This document shows positions 21,982 to 32,370 of a stretch of 64,000 bases of DNA, piece by piece. The stretch covers positions 1,178,001 through 1,242,000 of the forward strand of contig VCCP01000001.1 of NCBI GenBank assembly GCA_005765155.1. Direction: 5' to 3'. The number at the start of each line of letters is the position of its first letter. Position 1 is the first letter of the stretch. The stretch is from Zelopaecilomyces penicillatus. Taxonomy: Eukaryota; Ascomycota; Sordariomycetes; Hypocreales; Pseudodiploosporaceae. A program made the translations under genes and the position numbers. The notes below the pieces were generated by a model that made no database searches, was not told the DNA's origin, and was given only the letters and a program-made list of their open reading frames with translations.

Positions 21982-23697
21982 TGTTCTGCCTATTCGTTTG
22001 GCGGTAGTGTAAAAATTGCATCACAGGGACAAATCCGGTGTGGTCTATCGGTGAGAGAGAGCACAAGGGCAAGGAAGTGGCTCGTTGGGGCCATTGTGGA
22101 GGAAGGGGACGTTCTGGTGTTTCAGGTAAGTTCGTGTTGGCTATCATCATGTGTATCCCCAATAGCACTCGCTCACAACGACCTGGCTTGTAGATTGCTA
22201 TATTCAAAACAACCCAATCTGGAGTGGAGTTGGCTTCATAATTCAGCCGGCTCAATAGTTCATTATCTAATGCTAGTGGAGGATGGTTAAGACATTAGAT
22301 GAAATGACGGTCTCTACAATTTTGGACATGTCAGGTTATCATTACAAATCACAAGTCTGATTTCACATTTGCAAACTAAGGAGGGGGAGTTGGAAAAAAT
22401 ACCGTGTCATGCCGAGCGAGATGGACAAAGTTGCTGTTCTGTAGCCCATTTCTGCTAGTCTGATTTCCAGTTTAATACCTAGGCTGAAATAAACAACCGA
22501 TGGCGTCATCATCTGCAATACATGGCCTCGATTGGTTTCTCCATTGAAAAAAAGGTGGGATACATGATACAACAGAGACTGATGTTGCCATGTCTCAGTT
22601 AAGCCGACCAAAGCCAAGGTCTTTTCAAACATTTGTCCATCGTCATACCTATACGAGTACGAGCACACCACGGGGTTCCATGCCAAATACTTTTGCTCTC
22701 TCTCTCAGCACAAATTGGCATGTCTCACTTGTAGATGCAAGAATGGAGCCTTGGGAGATCACCAGCCGCCCACGTGCAGTTTATGCAGCAGTGTCGGGCT
22801 GGCTGAGCAAGCGAGCGGCATTGCGTTGAGGTTTGGACCCCCCGCGGCTGGTGCCGTCAACCACCCGTGGGTCCTATCACACACACACACACACCCTTCC
22901 TTAACTGAACCCCTGAAAGGGCTTTGAATTGGGCCACCAAACGGATGGATGGATGGATGGAGGCCTGCTGCTGCGTTCTGGCAGCGATTCCAGGGGGCTG
23001 GAAAACTGACATGTCACTGATGTCAGCCAGCGGCCACGTTCCGGATCGGAGACACAGGGGCGGCGGCCTTTTTTGTGTTGTCAGTTTCATATTTTTTTTC
23101 TGGGACTCGGTGAGCCTCATAAAGGGACTTGACCATGTGTGCCAAGTTTTTATCTACAGAGTAGTGGAGTGACAGCCATGCGGCGTCATTGCGCCTGCGC
23201 ACGATGGGATGGAACAAGTAGTTGTAGTAGGAGACTATTATTTACTACTACTCTACTACCTCAGGTAGGTAGGTGTAGGTTGGTACCTAGACGACTGTGA
23301 CGGTCAAGGTTGGTGGTGGTGCATGAGTGAGGGCTTTTTCTGTTGATGCAATTTGCATGCAGCCTGTGAACGGGGGTAGTGCGCCACGTTTTCTTCATCT
23401 ATACAAGTATTACCGTAATTGTGAGAAGTACATACAAAGCCGCAGCTTGTCAGTTATCCATATTTGGTATCTGCATAGCCGAATCTGCAATGTGCAGCAC
23501 CACGTGTTGATGCAGAAATTCTCGGTAGTGGTACCAACCAGCGCAAGATGCAAGAGACAGACATTCTACAGTACCGTGTATAGTCGAGAGACAAATTAAT
23601 CGCGTATAGACACCGTCTATTGGACAGCACAGCAAGCCACGACCCAAGTCTCTCTCCCTGGGCTGTTTCTTTGGTGTTTTTGACCGAGTGATCCGTG

Positions 23698-23699
<2 letters not shown>

Positions 23700-23735
<36 letters not shown>
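23700..23735. repeat. GT dinucleotide microsatellite, about 18 units
   Basis: Uninterrupted GT run in intergenic DNA, followed by a slightly degenerate ATGTGCGCGTGCGTG tail. Confidence 0.95.
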
Positions 23736-23744
<9 letters not shown>

Positions 23745-25464
23745 TGCGTGGCTCGTTTCGAAACATCCTCCAACTCAAGTTCGGACGAACTTGTCCAATT
23801 AGTAATTCCAGATATTAACGGGGGACCATGAAACAGAAATGATACCCTGCCCCGTGCGGCACCGGGAAACACATCAGAGCCACTCACGGTGGATGGAAGC
23901 GCCGATCCGTCTGGGGGGGGGTTTGGGCTCGGTTTGGTTTGGTTTCCCGGCCCAGCATGACCTGCAGTAAAGAAAAAGTCTTGGGATGGATGCAACTCTA
24001 TACGAGTCCGGCCGGAGATGCAGGCCCCCCGACCCATGGGGGAGGTATTATGGATCTGATAGCAGTTAGCTGAGGTTGCATTGCTAGAGGAGTGGAACAA
24101 AATGTTTTTGCTTGATACCTATGCTATCCGTATGATGAAGTAGGTAGCCGAACAACAGCAGATTCGTCGATTGGCCCCCACCCGTTAGGCGCGCGAGGAA
24201 GATTACGGATAAACATGAATAAGGATGGAAAGGATGGGAGATTTCACATTTGCGGTACGTACGGAGTACATAGGAAGAGGGTTTGTGCACACGCAAAAAC
24301 GATGTCAAGATTGGATCTTCAGCCGGCTTGCCTGCTTTGGTCTCTCTGCGTCTGCCACTGTCTCACCTGTGCCAGAACGGAGCCTGTGATTGAAATCAAG
24401 TACCGGCCGCACACCACGCGACGTCCTATCTGGGCATTTACACCCAAATACCGACCTACCTGTCTAGGTAGGCAGTGGAGGCTTTCGCTTGGTGGCGGCT
24501 TCACTTGGCTAGACGAGGGAGGGGAAAAAAAAACACTCCGTCTACCCGATGATGATTATGGATAGATAAGCCGAGCATGGAACAAAAGTTGAGCGCCTCG
24601 AACACAACCCAGGCTCGATTGCGAACATGAAAAGGCGATGGGCCGCCGTGTTAAGCGATGCCTCTAGGCTCTAATAGTTCACAATCCCTTTTCACCAAAC
24701 AGCAGCAAACGGCTTCAGGGCCGGCACCCCTGGCCGCGCGCTTAGTGCATTGGCATAGCGGACAGGTAGAGACGTAGCAGTGGATGCTGCAGCGGGGGGG
24801 GATTGTGGTGGAGGCTGTATTAGTGGAGTGTACAGTTGAGTTTACAGTGGACTGGGGCCCAGCGCTAGTGGGCGGAGAGAACAAGGCCAATCCTCGCTGG
24901 GATCGTTGGGTTTGGCTTGGCCCGGTCCCCGCAGCGGACCCCTGACACCGCAGCGCCGCCTCTGCGAGTCTCGAGCCTCGAAGCTCAGTCATCCATATCC
25001 ATGGCGCCCCATTGATTGCCGTCGTTTGGATATCATATTTTTTTTTCTCTTTTAATGCTTGATGCAGAAAGTCGATGTGGTGTATTATAGCTGCTAGCGC
25101 TGCAGTGTGTCATGAACGGCCGGAGGTGGACTGCGAATGCAGTAAGGTATGGATGGGAATGCGCCGTGGTGTAATATCTAGTTGTGCCTGGCAGAGATAG
25201 ATGGACAGACAAATTCCACTGACACATGTTGCAGCCACTGCAGCCGCCTGTGATAGCCTGCAAGAGATGGGCCTGTAGGCAGTATTATTAGCACCCGATC
25301 TCAGGTAATTTACCTTGGGGGACCTCCTGGGACGGGAAAATGGACACAGCTGGCTAACCGGATGCTTGGCAGGTTCAGATTGTCCTGGTACCTGCCCTCC
25401 CAACCTTGACGAGCTGGTCCAGGGAAAAAAAAAACCAATACAAGCTGATCTCTTCGTCTCTGCC

Positions 25465-25491
25465 CTCTCTCTCTCTCTCTCTCTCTCTCTC
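25465..25491. repeat. CT dinucleotide run upstream of URC4
   Basis: About 13 CT units, followed by further pyrimidine tracts (25600-25630). Placed about 700 bp before the URC4 start; may lie in the promoter or leader. Confidence 0.9.
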
Positions 25492-26182
25492 GTTTCCCTT
25501 GTCTCTTTCTCTTATTCCCACTCCCTCTTCGGTTTTTCTCCTGCGATTGATTCTTGAGCGAATTGAAAACGACGACGACTGTGACTTGACTGTTTGTCTC
25601 CCCCCGCCCTCTCTCTCTCTCTTCCTCTCTCCCACCAGGCTGGTGGTTGGGCAACGCAATACAATAAATAGATCGACGAGACATACGACTACTATCCATC
25701 ACTACATGGGCCACGCATACACACATACCTGCCACTGTAAAGCTACGCACGCATTGATACGAACGACCCACGCCATACCAACTTAATTACCCATTGCCTA
25801 CATACATTGCTGTAGGCGCTTGCTCGCCCACACACACGCACCGCGACGCAACCACGCATCCATTCTCCTCCGCCAGCCTGCCTCTCGTCCCACCGACCAC
25901 GTCTTGGCCAGCCTATCGCCTTTGCTGCTGCTGCTGCTGCCATTTGCCATTGCCACTGCTTAAACTGCCGTCAGATATTACTTTTCCCCAGTCAAACGGC
26001 CCCTTTCGCGCTTCGCCGCCTTCCGCCCGCCCCTCCATCCCCCCCAGGCTCCCCTCCTTTCGCCCTTCTCACGGCTCGTCGTTCCGACTCGTCCAGTCCA
26101 GCCAACCAGAACATCTCAACGCCCCCTCCAAGCTCCCGATTCGACCACCCCGGACTCTCGAGTCCCGGCTTCCGCCAGAGCC

Positions 26183-28200
26183 ATGGGCATCTTCTCTCGC
26201 AAGAAGTCCTCCAAAGCAGACTTATCTCTCACAAACACTCTATCCACATCAAGTTTCAACTCAGGCACCTCAAGAGGTTTCTCTAATAATCGCATTTCTG
26301 CTGGGAGTCTCGCCCCCGGTACCCCGCTATCGTCCATGCCGCCCTTCAAGATGCCCAAAGTCGATCTTCCTCGCCCTCCCGACCCCCAGCTCGATCCAGC
26401 TGGCTACCTACGCAGCTTGGGCGCCGTCCGCGAGAGATCCAAAATCATCCTCGAAAAAGCCAAAAACGACAAGCTCAATCACTTCAATGTCGACCTGAGC
26501 AAGTTCCCAAACGTTGTCAATTTCGTCGCGGGGTTGATCAAGGTATGTTGCCTACTCTAGAACCTGGATCTGGAATGAGGGGTACGGAGCTGCATACCTA
26601 CGCATCTGCTGCTGCTCAACGAAACCCTGCCTGCGTATCAGCACCCTACGATGCTGTGCCCCCAGCAAGCGGTTCACTACCTGACCGACCCCGTTCATTG
26701 GGCTGCAATTGGTGTTACTCGAACTGCAGAATGTCCCTAGTGCTCCTTACCCCTCCTCTATCGCAATGCGAACCCCGCCGCTCATTCACTACCACAAAGA
26801 CTATTCATTGGTGGCCATTGGCTAACCATTATACACCGAACAGCGAGACTACGAGGCACCTTTCAACGATATTCCCGGTCATGGTCGGTATCAGCACTTC
26901 GGCGTCGGCGGCCGTGACCGCATTGCCGAACTTCTTCAATCATGGCCAGAATCCGTTGACAATACAGAGCGCTGTCGCAGACTGATTGACCTCTTCCTCG
27001 TCAGTGTTCTGCTGGATGCGGGCGCAGGGACTAAATGGAGCTACAAGAGTGTAGAGAACGGCAAGGTTTACAGGCGTTCCGAGGGCCTGGCTGTTGCCAG
27101 TTTGGAAATGTTCAATACCGTAAGCTTGATTTTAACACACCCTTGAAAATGTGGGCCGAAGCTAACATTTCCAATTATAGGGACTGTTCTCTGGTAGCCC
27201 AGACAATAAGTATCAAGTCGACACAGTGGGGCTAGCATCTCTCACAGTTGAAAAGGTCGCCGCCGGTTTGCAGGCCGCTCCCGGAAACGAACTTGCTGGC
27301 CTCGAAGGCCGCACGGAGCTTCTTATCAGGCTAGGCAAGGCGCTGCATGACAGCACCGAATTCTTTGGGTCTGATGGCCGTCCCGGCAACATGATTGGTA
27401 TGAGCAACCGAAAAGCTTCCCAGGGTGGGTTTACTTCACATGCGGCTGACATTATCTGGCAGACCATCTTCTATCACATCCATCAACGCAGGCACAATCC
27501 ATTCTCATTGTGCCGCTGCCAGTTCTGTGGAACATTCTCATGAACGGCCTTGGCCCTATCTGGCCACCTTCACGTACTGCCATGAATGGCGTCTCCCTTG
27601 GCGACGCTTGGCCCTGTAAAGCCATGCCACAATCCGGATCATCATCTTGGGAGTCTATTCTACCCTTCCACAAGCTCACCCAGTGGCTCACATACTCCTT
27701 AATGCAACCCATGCAATCGCTACTCAACATGCACTTTGCCGGTACTGAATTGCTTACCGGTTTGCCCGAGTACCGCAATGGTGGTCTATTTGTTGATCTG
27801 GGTGTTATTACATTGAAACCCGAGGACACGGAACGCGGATTGCAAAACTATTCTGACTGGTGTAGGCGAAACGGCACCAAGCAAAATGAAGTAGCGCCCA
27901 TGTTTGAACCCTCTGACGATGTCGTCGTGGAATGGCGAGGCGTGACTGTTGGCTTTTTGGACATGCTCTGCGCAGACGTGAACAAGGCTTTGAAGACGGA
28001 GCTTGCTGGCAATGAGATGACTCTACCACAACTGCTTGAAGCTGGTAGCTGGAAGGTAAGGAATTGGGTGCTGCCCCGCCATAACCTCACGCATAATTCG
28101 CTGACAAAATGAACAGGGCGGCAGAGAAATTGCTGAGATCCATCGGCCAAACACCAAAGAGCCACCTATTTTGATCGAAAGCGACGGCACTGTATTCTAA
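26183..28200 (+). CDS. URC4: Uracil catabolism protein 4 (Urc4, DUF1688 family)
   Basis: Member of the DUF1688 family; Urc4 is required for the URC pathway of uracil use as nitrogen source in yeasts that have it, though its exact reaction is not settled. Five exons, 26183-26542, 26844-27119, 27181-27397, 27463-28055 and 28117-28200, give 509 aa. After a Ser/Lys-rich start (FSRKKSSK) come family-typical stretches: GVGGRDRIAELLQSWP, LLDAGAGTKWSYKS, RSEGLAVASLEMFN, then MIDHLLSHPSTQAQSILI across intron 3, FHKLTQWLTYSLMQPM and GLPEYRNGGLFVDLGV. The protein ends EPPILIESDGTVF. Intron 1 is long (301 bp); the rest are 60-65 bp. No URC1/URC2 partner is in the window, so clustering with the pathway is not seen here. 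Confidence 0.9.
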
Positions 28201-29392
28201 GAGGGCTTTCTGAGCATGACAACCGCCACGAGGCTGGTGATGCCCAAACAATGGACAAGCAAACAATTCATGTTACTAACAACGAGACGTGTACACATGA
28301 TGGATACATGACATTATTATAAGCCAATGTGTAGTGATTATGAGAAAGCCAGAGCGAAATAGTTGATGTGCTAGCCTATAAAATAGAGAATCATGTTGGC
28401 CATAATGGGTTGCTATTTGCACATTTGGATCTGAACTATTTTCTGAGATGTCCCTTACATAGAAAATTTCCAATAAGCACACGCTTGTGTTGAATCAGCC
28501 AACCAATACAGCAACTACTATGATACACAGTAATCCTTTTTGAGAGTAGCTGTGTTAGAAAATAAGGGGTATGTAACACTCATGGCAATTATGGCAACTG
28601 TTGCAATTTATAACAAATACCAAGGCCAGGTAGGGGCTGGTATAAAAGAATACTAGACATTGCTAGATATTGCTGGAAATTGTTGGCTATTGCTAGATAT
28701 TGCTGGGAATTGCTGGAATTGCTAATACATACTCAGAGCAGCGTCCCTAAGGGCAAATTCAGTTAACCATTGATATCCCTTGCGGTGCTCTTCTCCGGTA
28801 TGGAGTTCTACATCATGATGATTCTGATTTGAGCGAAACTTTTTGTCTATCAATGGATATGCCGGTGTCGGTACGGTATTTCCCATCTAACACAGTAACC
28901 ACTACGGTACCAGACTCTGGGTCGGGTCCTGATCTTGGCACGGCTCACAGGTTGGTTTAACACATCTTCTTCCTATATCCTGGTTTGCGGGAATGCTCCA
29001 AGTTTGTGCCATACAAATAGTTCTCTGTCGGCTGGCTGACCGTTTCTAGTTGATCGAGTATATCGGAACTCACTGCTAGCTCTTCTGGTTGGCCCAAACA
29101 AAAAAGAAGAAAAAAACCAGTTTTGCTCCAAGGGGGTCCAAATCAATTATCTTGTCGCCTTTCGACTGAATTTTAGCGTGTGAATTTTATCGTGAAGCCA
29201 GAGCCAACTAACTACCGGTCACTATCAGCTGTTATGGGGCAAGAACTGTGGTTATGGTTTTGAACAAGGCCAAACAGTTATTAATAAACATACCTCAAGT
29301 TTCTCCAAATCACAATTAACAGGTCATCATTATCCTGAGGTTTCAGTGTGTTATAACCCAAGGATGGTCTCTTGGAGTTCACTACCGCATTT
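28201..29392. other. AT-rich intergenic region with a 10-bp-period repeat
   Basis: 1.2 kb between converging 3' ends (URC4 and the 2EXR gene). AT-rich; no ORF of note. Holds the repeat array at 28651-28720. Confidence 0.5.
28651..28720. repeat. Degenerate 10-bp tandem array, consensus TGCTAGATAT
   Basis: Seven consecutive 10-mers (for example TACTAGACAT, TGCTAGATAT, TGCTGGAAAT, TGTTGGCTAT). The period is exact although the units have diverged. A second array of the same consensus lies at 32284-32370. Confidence 0.85.
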
Positions 29393-30460
29393 TCACAATA
29401 TGGGTGCCACTGCCAATACGCGCAATCGGAAGTTCAATGTACTGGTGGGGTTATGGCTCACACCAGGGGGATAAGAAATAGGGGGGTACTGGTGTTTGAA
29501 AACGCCATATATTTGGTTCAGGAAGTACATGGCTGTGCGCTTTTCGTCTCTGAATTCTTCCGGGTGTATTTCTCTGGTAGGTACTTCGATATACTCGCAT
29601 TCGCAGTCTCTGAAAGTTTCAGGCTGGAATGAATCTTTGCCATTCCCAAGAGAGTGAGAGTGGCTGTGTTCTTTGGGGTTAATGTCAGTATCAATAAGCC
29701 AGAATTTGCCAGGGCAGTTTTGGAAAGCATCGCATAGTTCTAATGACCGGGCAATAAATCCACGGGTCGACTCTTCTATAATAAGAGATAAATGGTTGTT
29801 GGGGAAGTCGAAGGTCCAGCTTGGATCAAAATGAAAGGCAAATGAGCCATCCGGTATACTTTTAGACCCCCACTCAGTTAAATAGTACGGGAGACCGTCG
29901 AAGTGATCGAAGTGCCACTTGCCATCGATGATCCAGGGTTCGATTTCAACGCAAAACAAGTCCTTTCTGGGCTCTACCACGATACGCCATTTTTCGCCCT
30001 TGTTAAGAGCTGTAGTCGCAACGGCCATATCCTCGAACCCAGGGCCATGCCGCTTCAGTGTCGCAAAAAGGGCCACTTCTTCCCCATACGCAACTCGCCG
30101 ATTCCAACTATGTTCGTTCCAGTAATCCAGTTCGAAATATTCGGTGATTACAAACCTCGACTCCTTGCACGCAAACCACAGACCCGCATCCCAGAGATAG
30201 GTAGAGCAGTTATCTTTTGTCCACGAATACTCGTCGTTGGAGCCCATGACTCTTGGAGCGGCGATTGCAAGCCCAGGAGGACGTGCAGTCAGCTCAGTGA
30301 GATCTGTGCCTTGAAAAGCCGAGTTGGCGTAACGCAAGTCACAGATGGTGAAGCGGTGGACACCGCGGCCGTCCGGGCGAATGGCCAGTTCCCAAATCTG
30401 CAATCGCAGCTCACATGGGAGGCGCACGAAGGGGTGAAATGTCAACGTTGATGTTTTCAT
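29393..30460 (-). CDS. 2EXR domain protein of unknown function
   Basis: Single exon, 355 aa. The N-terminus FHPFVRLPCELRLQIWELA is the hallmark of the 2EXR domain, an F-box-like fold that is greatly expanded in filamentous fungi and has no assigned biochemical role. Downstream are aromatic and acidic segments (CKESRFVITEYFELDYWNEHSW) and a C-terminal YFLNQIYGVFKHQYPPISYPPG; there is no signal peptide or transmembrane segment. An HSHSHS run lies near residue 285. Such genes are often lineage-specific and may take part in protein-protein recognition; that is inference. The gene stands alone in AT-rich surroundings, flanked by the two related 10-bp arrays at 28.65 and 32.28 kb. Confidence 0.85.
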   Translation of the reverse strand: MKTSTLTFHPFVRLPCELRLQIWELAIRPDGRGVHRFTICDLRYANSAFQGTDLTELTARPPGLAIAAPRVMGSNDEYSWTKDNCSTYLWDAGLWFACKESRFVITEYFELDYWNEHSWNRRVAYGEEVALFATLKRHGPGFEDMAVATTALNKGEKWRIVVEPRKDLFCVEIEPWIIDGKWHFDHFDGLPYYLTEWGSKSIPDGSFAFHFDPSWTFDFPNNHLSLIIEESTRGFIARSLELCDAFQNCPGKFWLIDTDINPKEHSHSHSLGNGKDSFQPETFRDCECEYIEVPTREIHPEEFRDEKRTAMYFLNQIYGVFKHQYPPISYPPGVSHNPTSTLNFRLRVLAVAPIL

Positions 30461-31518
30461 TTTTCAATTCTTCTAAGCGCTCGGGCTTAGGATGTAGATG
30501 ACTGTCTGTAAGATTGCCGGAAAAGTCTGGTGTAGGTAGGTAGATGAAAGATCGGGGGTATGCAGTTTGAGTGGCTTCAAGAGATGCAAAGTCCCTGCGG
30601 ATGAAGAAGTACTGAAACGAAGGTGTATAAGAAATGATACAAAGTCTTCAATATAAAGCTTTTTTAAACACGCGAAATAGAGTTGCTAAATCCTTGCGTA
30701 GGTGACTAACAACTCTATACCACGAATATTCTATTGGTGATTGACAGGTTAAGGTTTATCTGTGTTTAGGTGCACAGATCTTGTTTTTAAACTTCTGATG
30801 ACTACCTACCTACTTACCTACCTTGGGTGTTCATCACGTGGTCAGTTTCAAAGCCCAGTTAATCTACAAGCTACAGATACAAAGAGCTGGCTGCAAGTTT
30901 ACCTCACATGCTGTTAACAGAATCAAAAGATTGCCAGCCAGGCCATTAGAATGTTGTGATGAAAGCTCCAGCTAGTATATGCCACGAAGTAGACATGCGT
31001 TTTGGAACACATGCCAACACAAAAGAATTCAAAGCAGGCGACACCATGAGGCGAAGGATTGTGTATCTTGGCCTTTACAGCCTTGTTCAAATCACATCTG
31101 GCCATCACATGCCTTTTGTAACTGTATATGTATAATCTGCTTTTTGTTTCTGTCTCCACAAGAGCCGTTGTTGTGGAAAATCTGACATGTACGAGCAAGA
31201 TGGGCAGCCGCTATGGAATATCTAACAGTTGGAAGCAGGTAGTACCAGGACTGTAACGACTGCCACGACTGCCGCGACAGATCAATGCACCTTCCAACCG
31301 GAAATATCAGACTAGAATGCCACGAATAAGTTTGGCTTTTGTACCAGTTCGTCCAGGCAACTTGTGAAGATTCTTGTGTGTCCAATTTTGCTTTGCACCC
31401 CTGAGTGTTGCCGTTTGTGTTGCGTCTTGCAGTTTGTCGCCTTGCTCTCTTTCGGCCCCCTTTTCTGCTTTTTCTGCTTCTGCTTCTGCTTCTTCTTCTT
31501 CTTCTTCTCCTTTTCGAC
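30461..31518. other. Intergenic region
   Basis: 1.06 kb, AT-rich near 30600-30780. Contains GTAGGTAGGTAG at about 30530-30545 and ACTACCTACCTACTTACCTACC at about 30800-30823. The right end is a CTT/TCT-rich tract that could be a 5' leader. No supported gene. Confidence 0.45.
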
Positions 31519-31941
31519 ATGGAAATCTCTCCAACGGCGTACGAGATTCTGGTTAGGAAGGGACGTCAGTTGAACCAGTGGCTTCACGACCAAATTCAGA
31601 CGAAAGGACACCTCAAAATTGATCTACCCTCGTTGAAATCCCGGTATTTTGTCCAGTTGGGCCAATCAGAAGAGCTGGCAGTGAGCTCCGATATACTCGA
31701 TCAACTAGAAACGGCCAGCCAGCCGACAGAGAACTATTGTATGGCACAAACTTGGAGTATTCCCAGGAACCAGGACATAGAAAGACAAGACCAGCCTCAG
31801 GAAACCCCATGTTCTTCGGATATGGTCAGGGTCTGTCGGACACAACAGCCCTGCTACGTTAATTCTATGCATAAAGATGGACGAATTCTTCGCTCTTCTC
31901 GCCACAGACAATGGCAAAGGCTTATTGCCAATGCTGGGTGA
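31519..31941 (+). CDS. Hypothetical protein, gene model uncertain
   Basis: Unrecognised. The ATG follows a fungal-leader-like pyrimidine tract (CTTCTTCTTCTTCTCC), and the first 60 codons look protein-like (PTAYEILVRKGRQLNQW, then DLPSLKSRYFVQLG). Read as one exon it gives 140 aa. An alternative splice joins GATATG (ending 31824) to ATGGACGAATTC (31877) and ends at 32002; this gives 143 aa with a more natural tail (MDEFFALLATDNGKGLLPML). The 52-bp intron has a weak donor, GTCAGG. No domain is visible in either version. It may be a real lineage-specific gene or a decayed one. Confidence 0.3.
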   Translation: MEISPTAYEILVRKGRQLNQWLHDQIQTKGHLKIDLPSLKSRYFVQLGQSEELAVSSDILDQLETASQPTENYCMAQTWSIPRNQDIERQDQPQETPCSSDMVRVCRTQQPCYVNSMHKDGRILRSSRHRQWQRLIANAG

Positions 31942-32123
31942 TTACCCAGAAACGTTTGGCAGAAGAAGAATTAATTTTCGGTGTGCGGATCCAAGGCGGT
32001 AATTTGTGTTGGCAATTGAAAGAAGTTGAAGTCAGGAAAGAAGACGAAGCACCAAGGAATATAGACCAACCACTGTCAAGGAAAGGCCGCCGTCAAGAGA
32101 AGAAAAGATTATCACAACATTCT

Positions 32124-32142
32124 GGGGGGGGGGGGGGGGGGG
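32124..32142. repeat. 19-nt G homopolymer
   Basis: Uninterrupted G-run; length may be inaccurate in the assembly. Confidence 0.9.
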
Positions 32143-32283
32143 TACATAATTGCAGTAATATGTCGCAAGTCGCATCCCAGCAACAAATACAATTAATATT
32201 CTGCCACCCATATTACTTTGTTGATTCTTTTCTCCGGCCCCTCACATTCTAACATCTAAAAATCGATGGCTACTATTTTCCTT

Positions 32284-32370
32284 TTCTAGAGATTGCTAGA
32301 GATTGCTAGAGATTGCTAGAGATTGCCAGATATTACTAGGCATTGCTAGACATTACCAGAGATCGCCAAA
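32284..32370. repeat. 10-bp tandem array, consensus GATTGCTAGA
   Basis: About nine consecutive 10-mers: three identical GATTGCTAGA units, then diverging ones (GATTGCCAGA, TATTACTAGG, CATTGCTAGA, CATTACCAGA, GATCGCCAAA). Same core ATTGCTAGA as the array at 28651-28720. Confidence 0.9.

Larger units (their letters stand above)
21982..26182. other. Long intergenic region (4.2 kb) with microsatellites and the URC4 leader
   Basis: No convincing gene. Contains an AC run (about 22879-22893), GGAT repeats (about 22941-22960), a long GT run (about 23700-23735), an 8-9 G run (about 23912-23920), TACCTAGG/CCTAGGTA-type motifs (about 23262-23290 and 24455-24472), a CT run (25465-25491) and TGC repeats (25923-25941). 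The last about 750 bp before URC4 are strongly pyrimidine-rich, as in a long 5' leader. The 234-codon open frame 25794-26498 is low-complexity and overlaps URC4 exon 1 in another frame. Confidence 0.5.

Noticed and set aside
25794..26498. 234-codon plus-strand open frame before URC4
   Set aside because: Pro/Ser low-complexity translation of a pyrimidine-rich leader; overlaps URC4 exon 1 in another frame.
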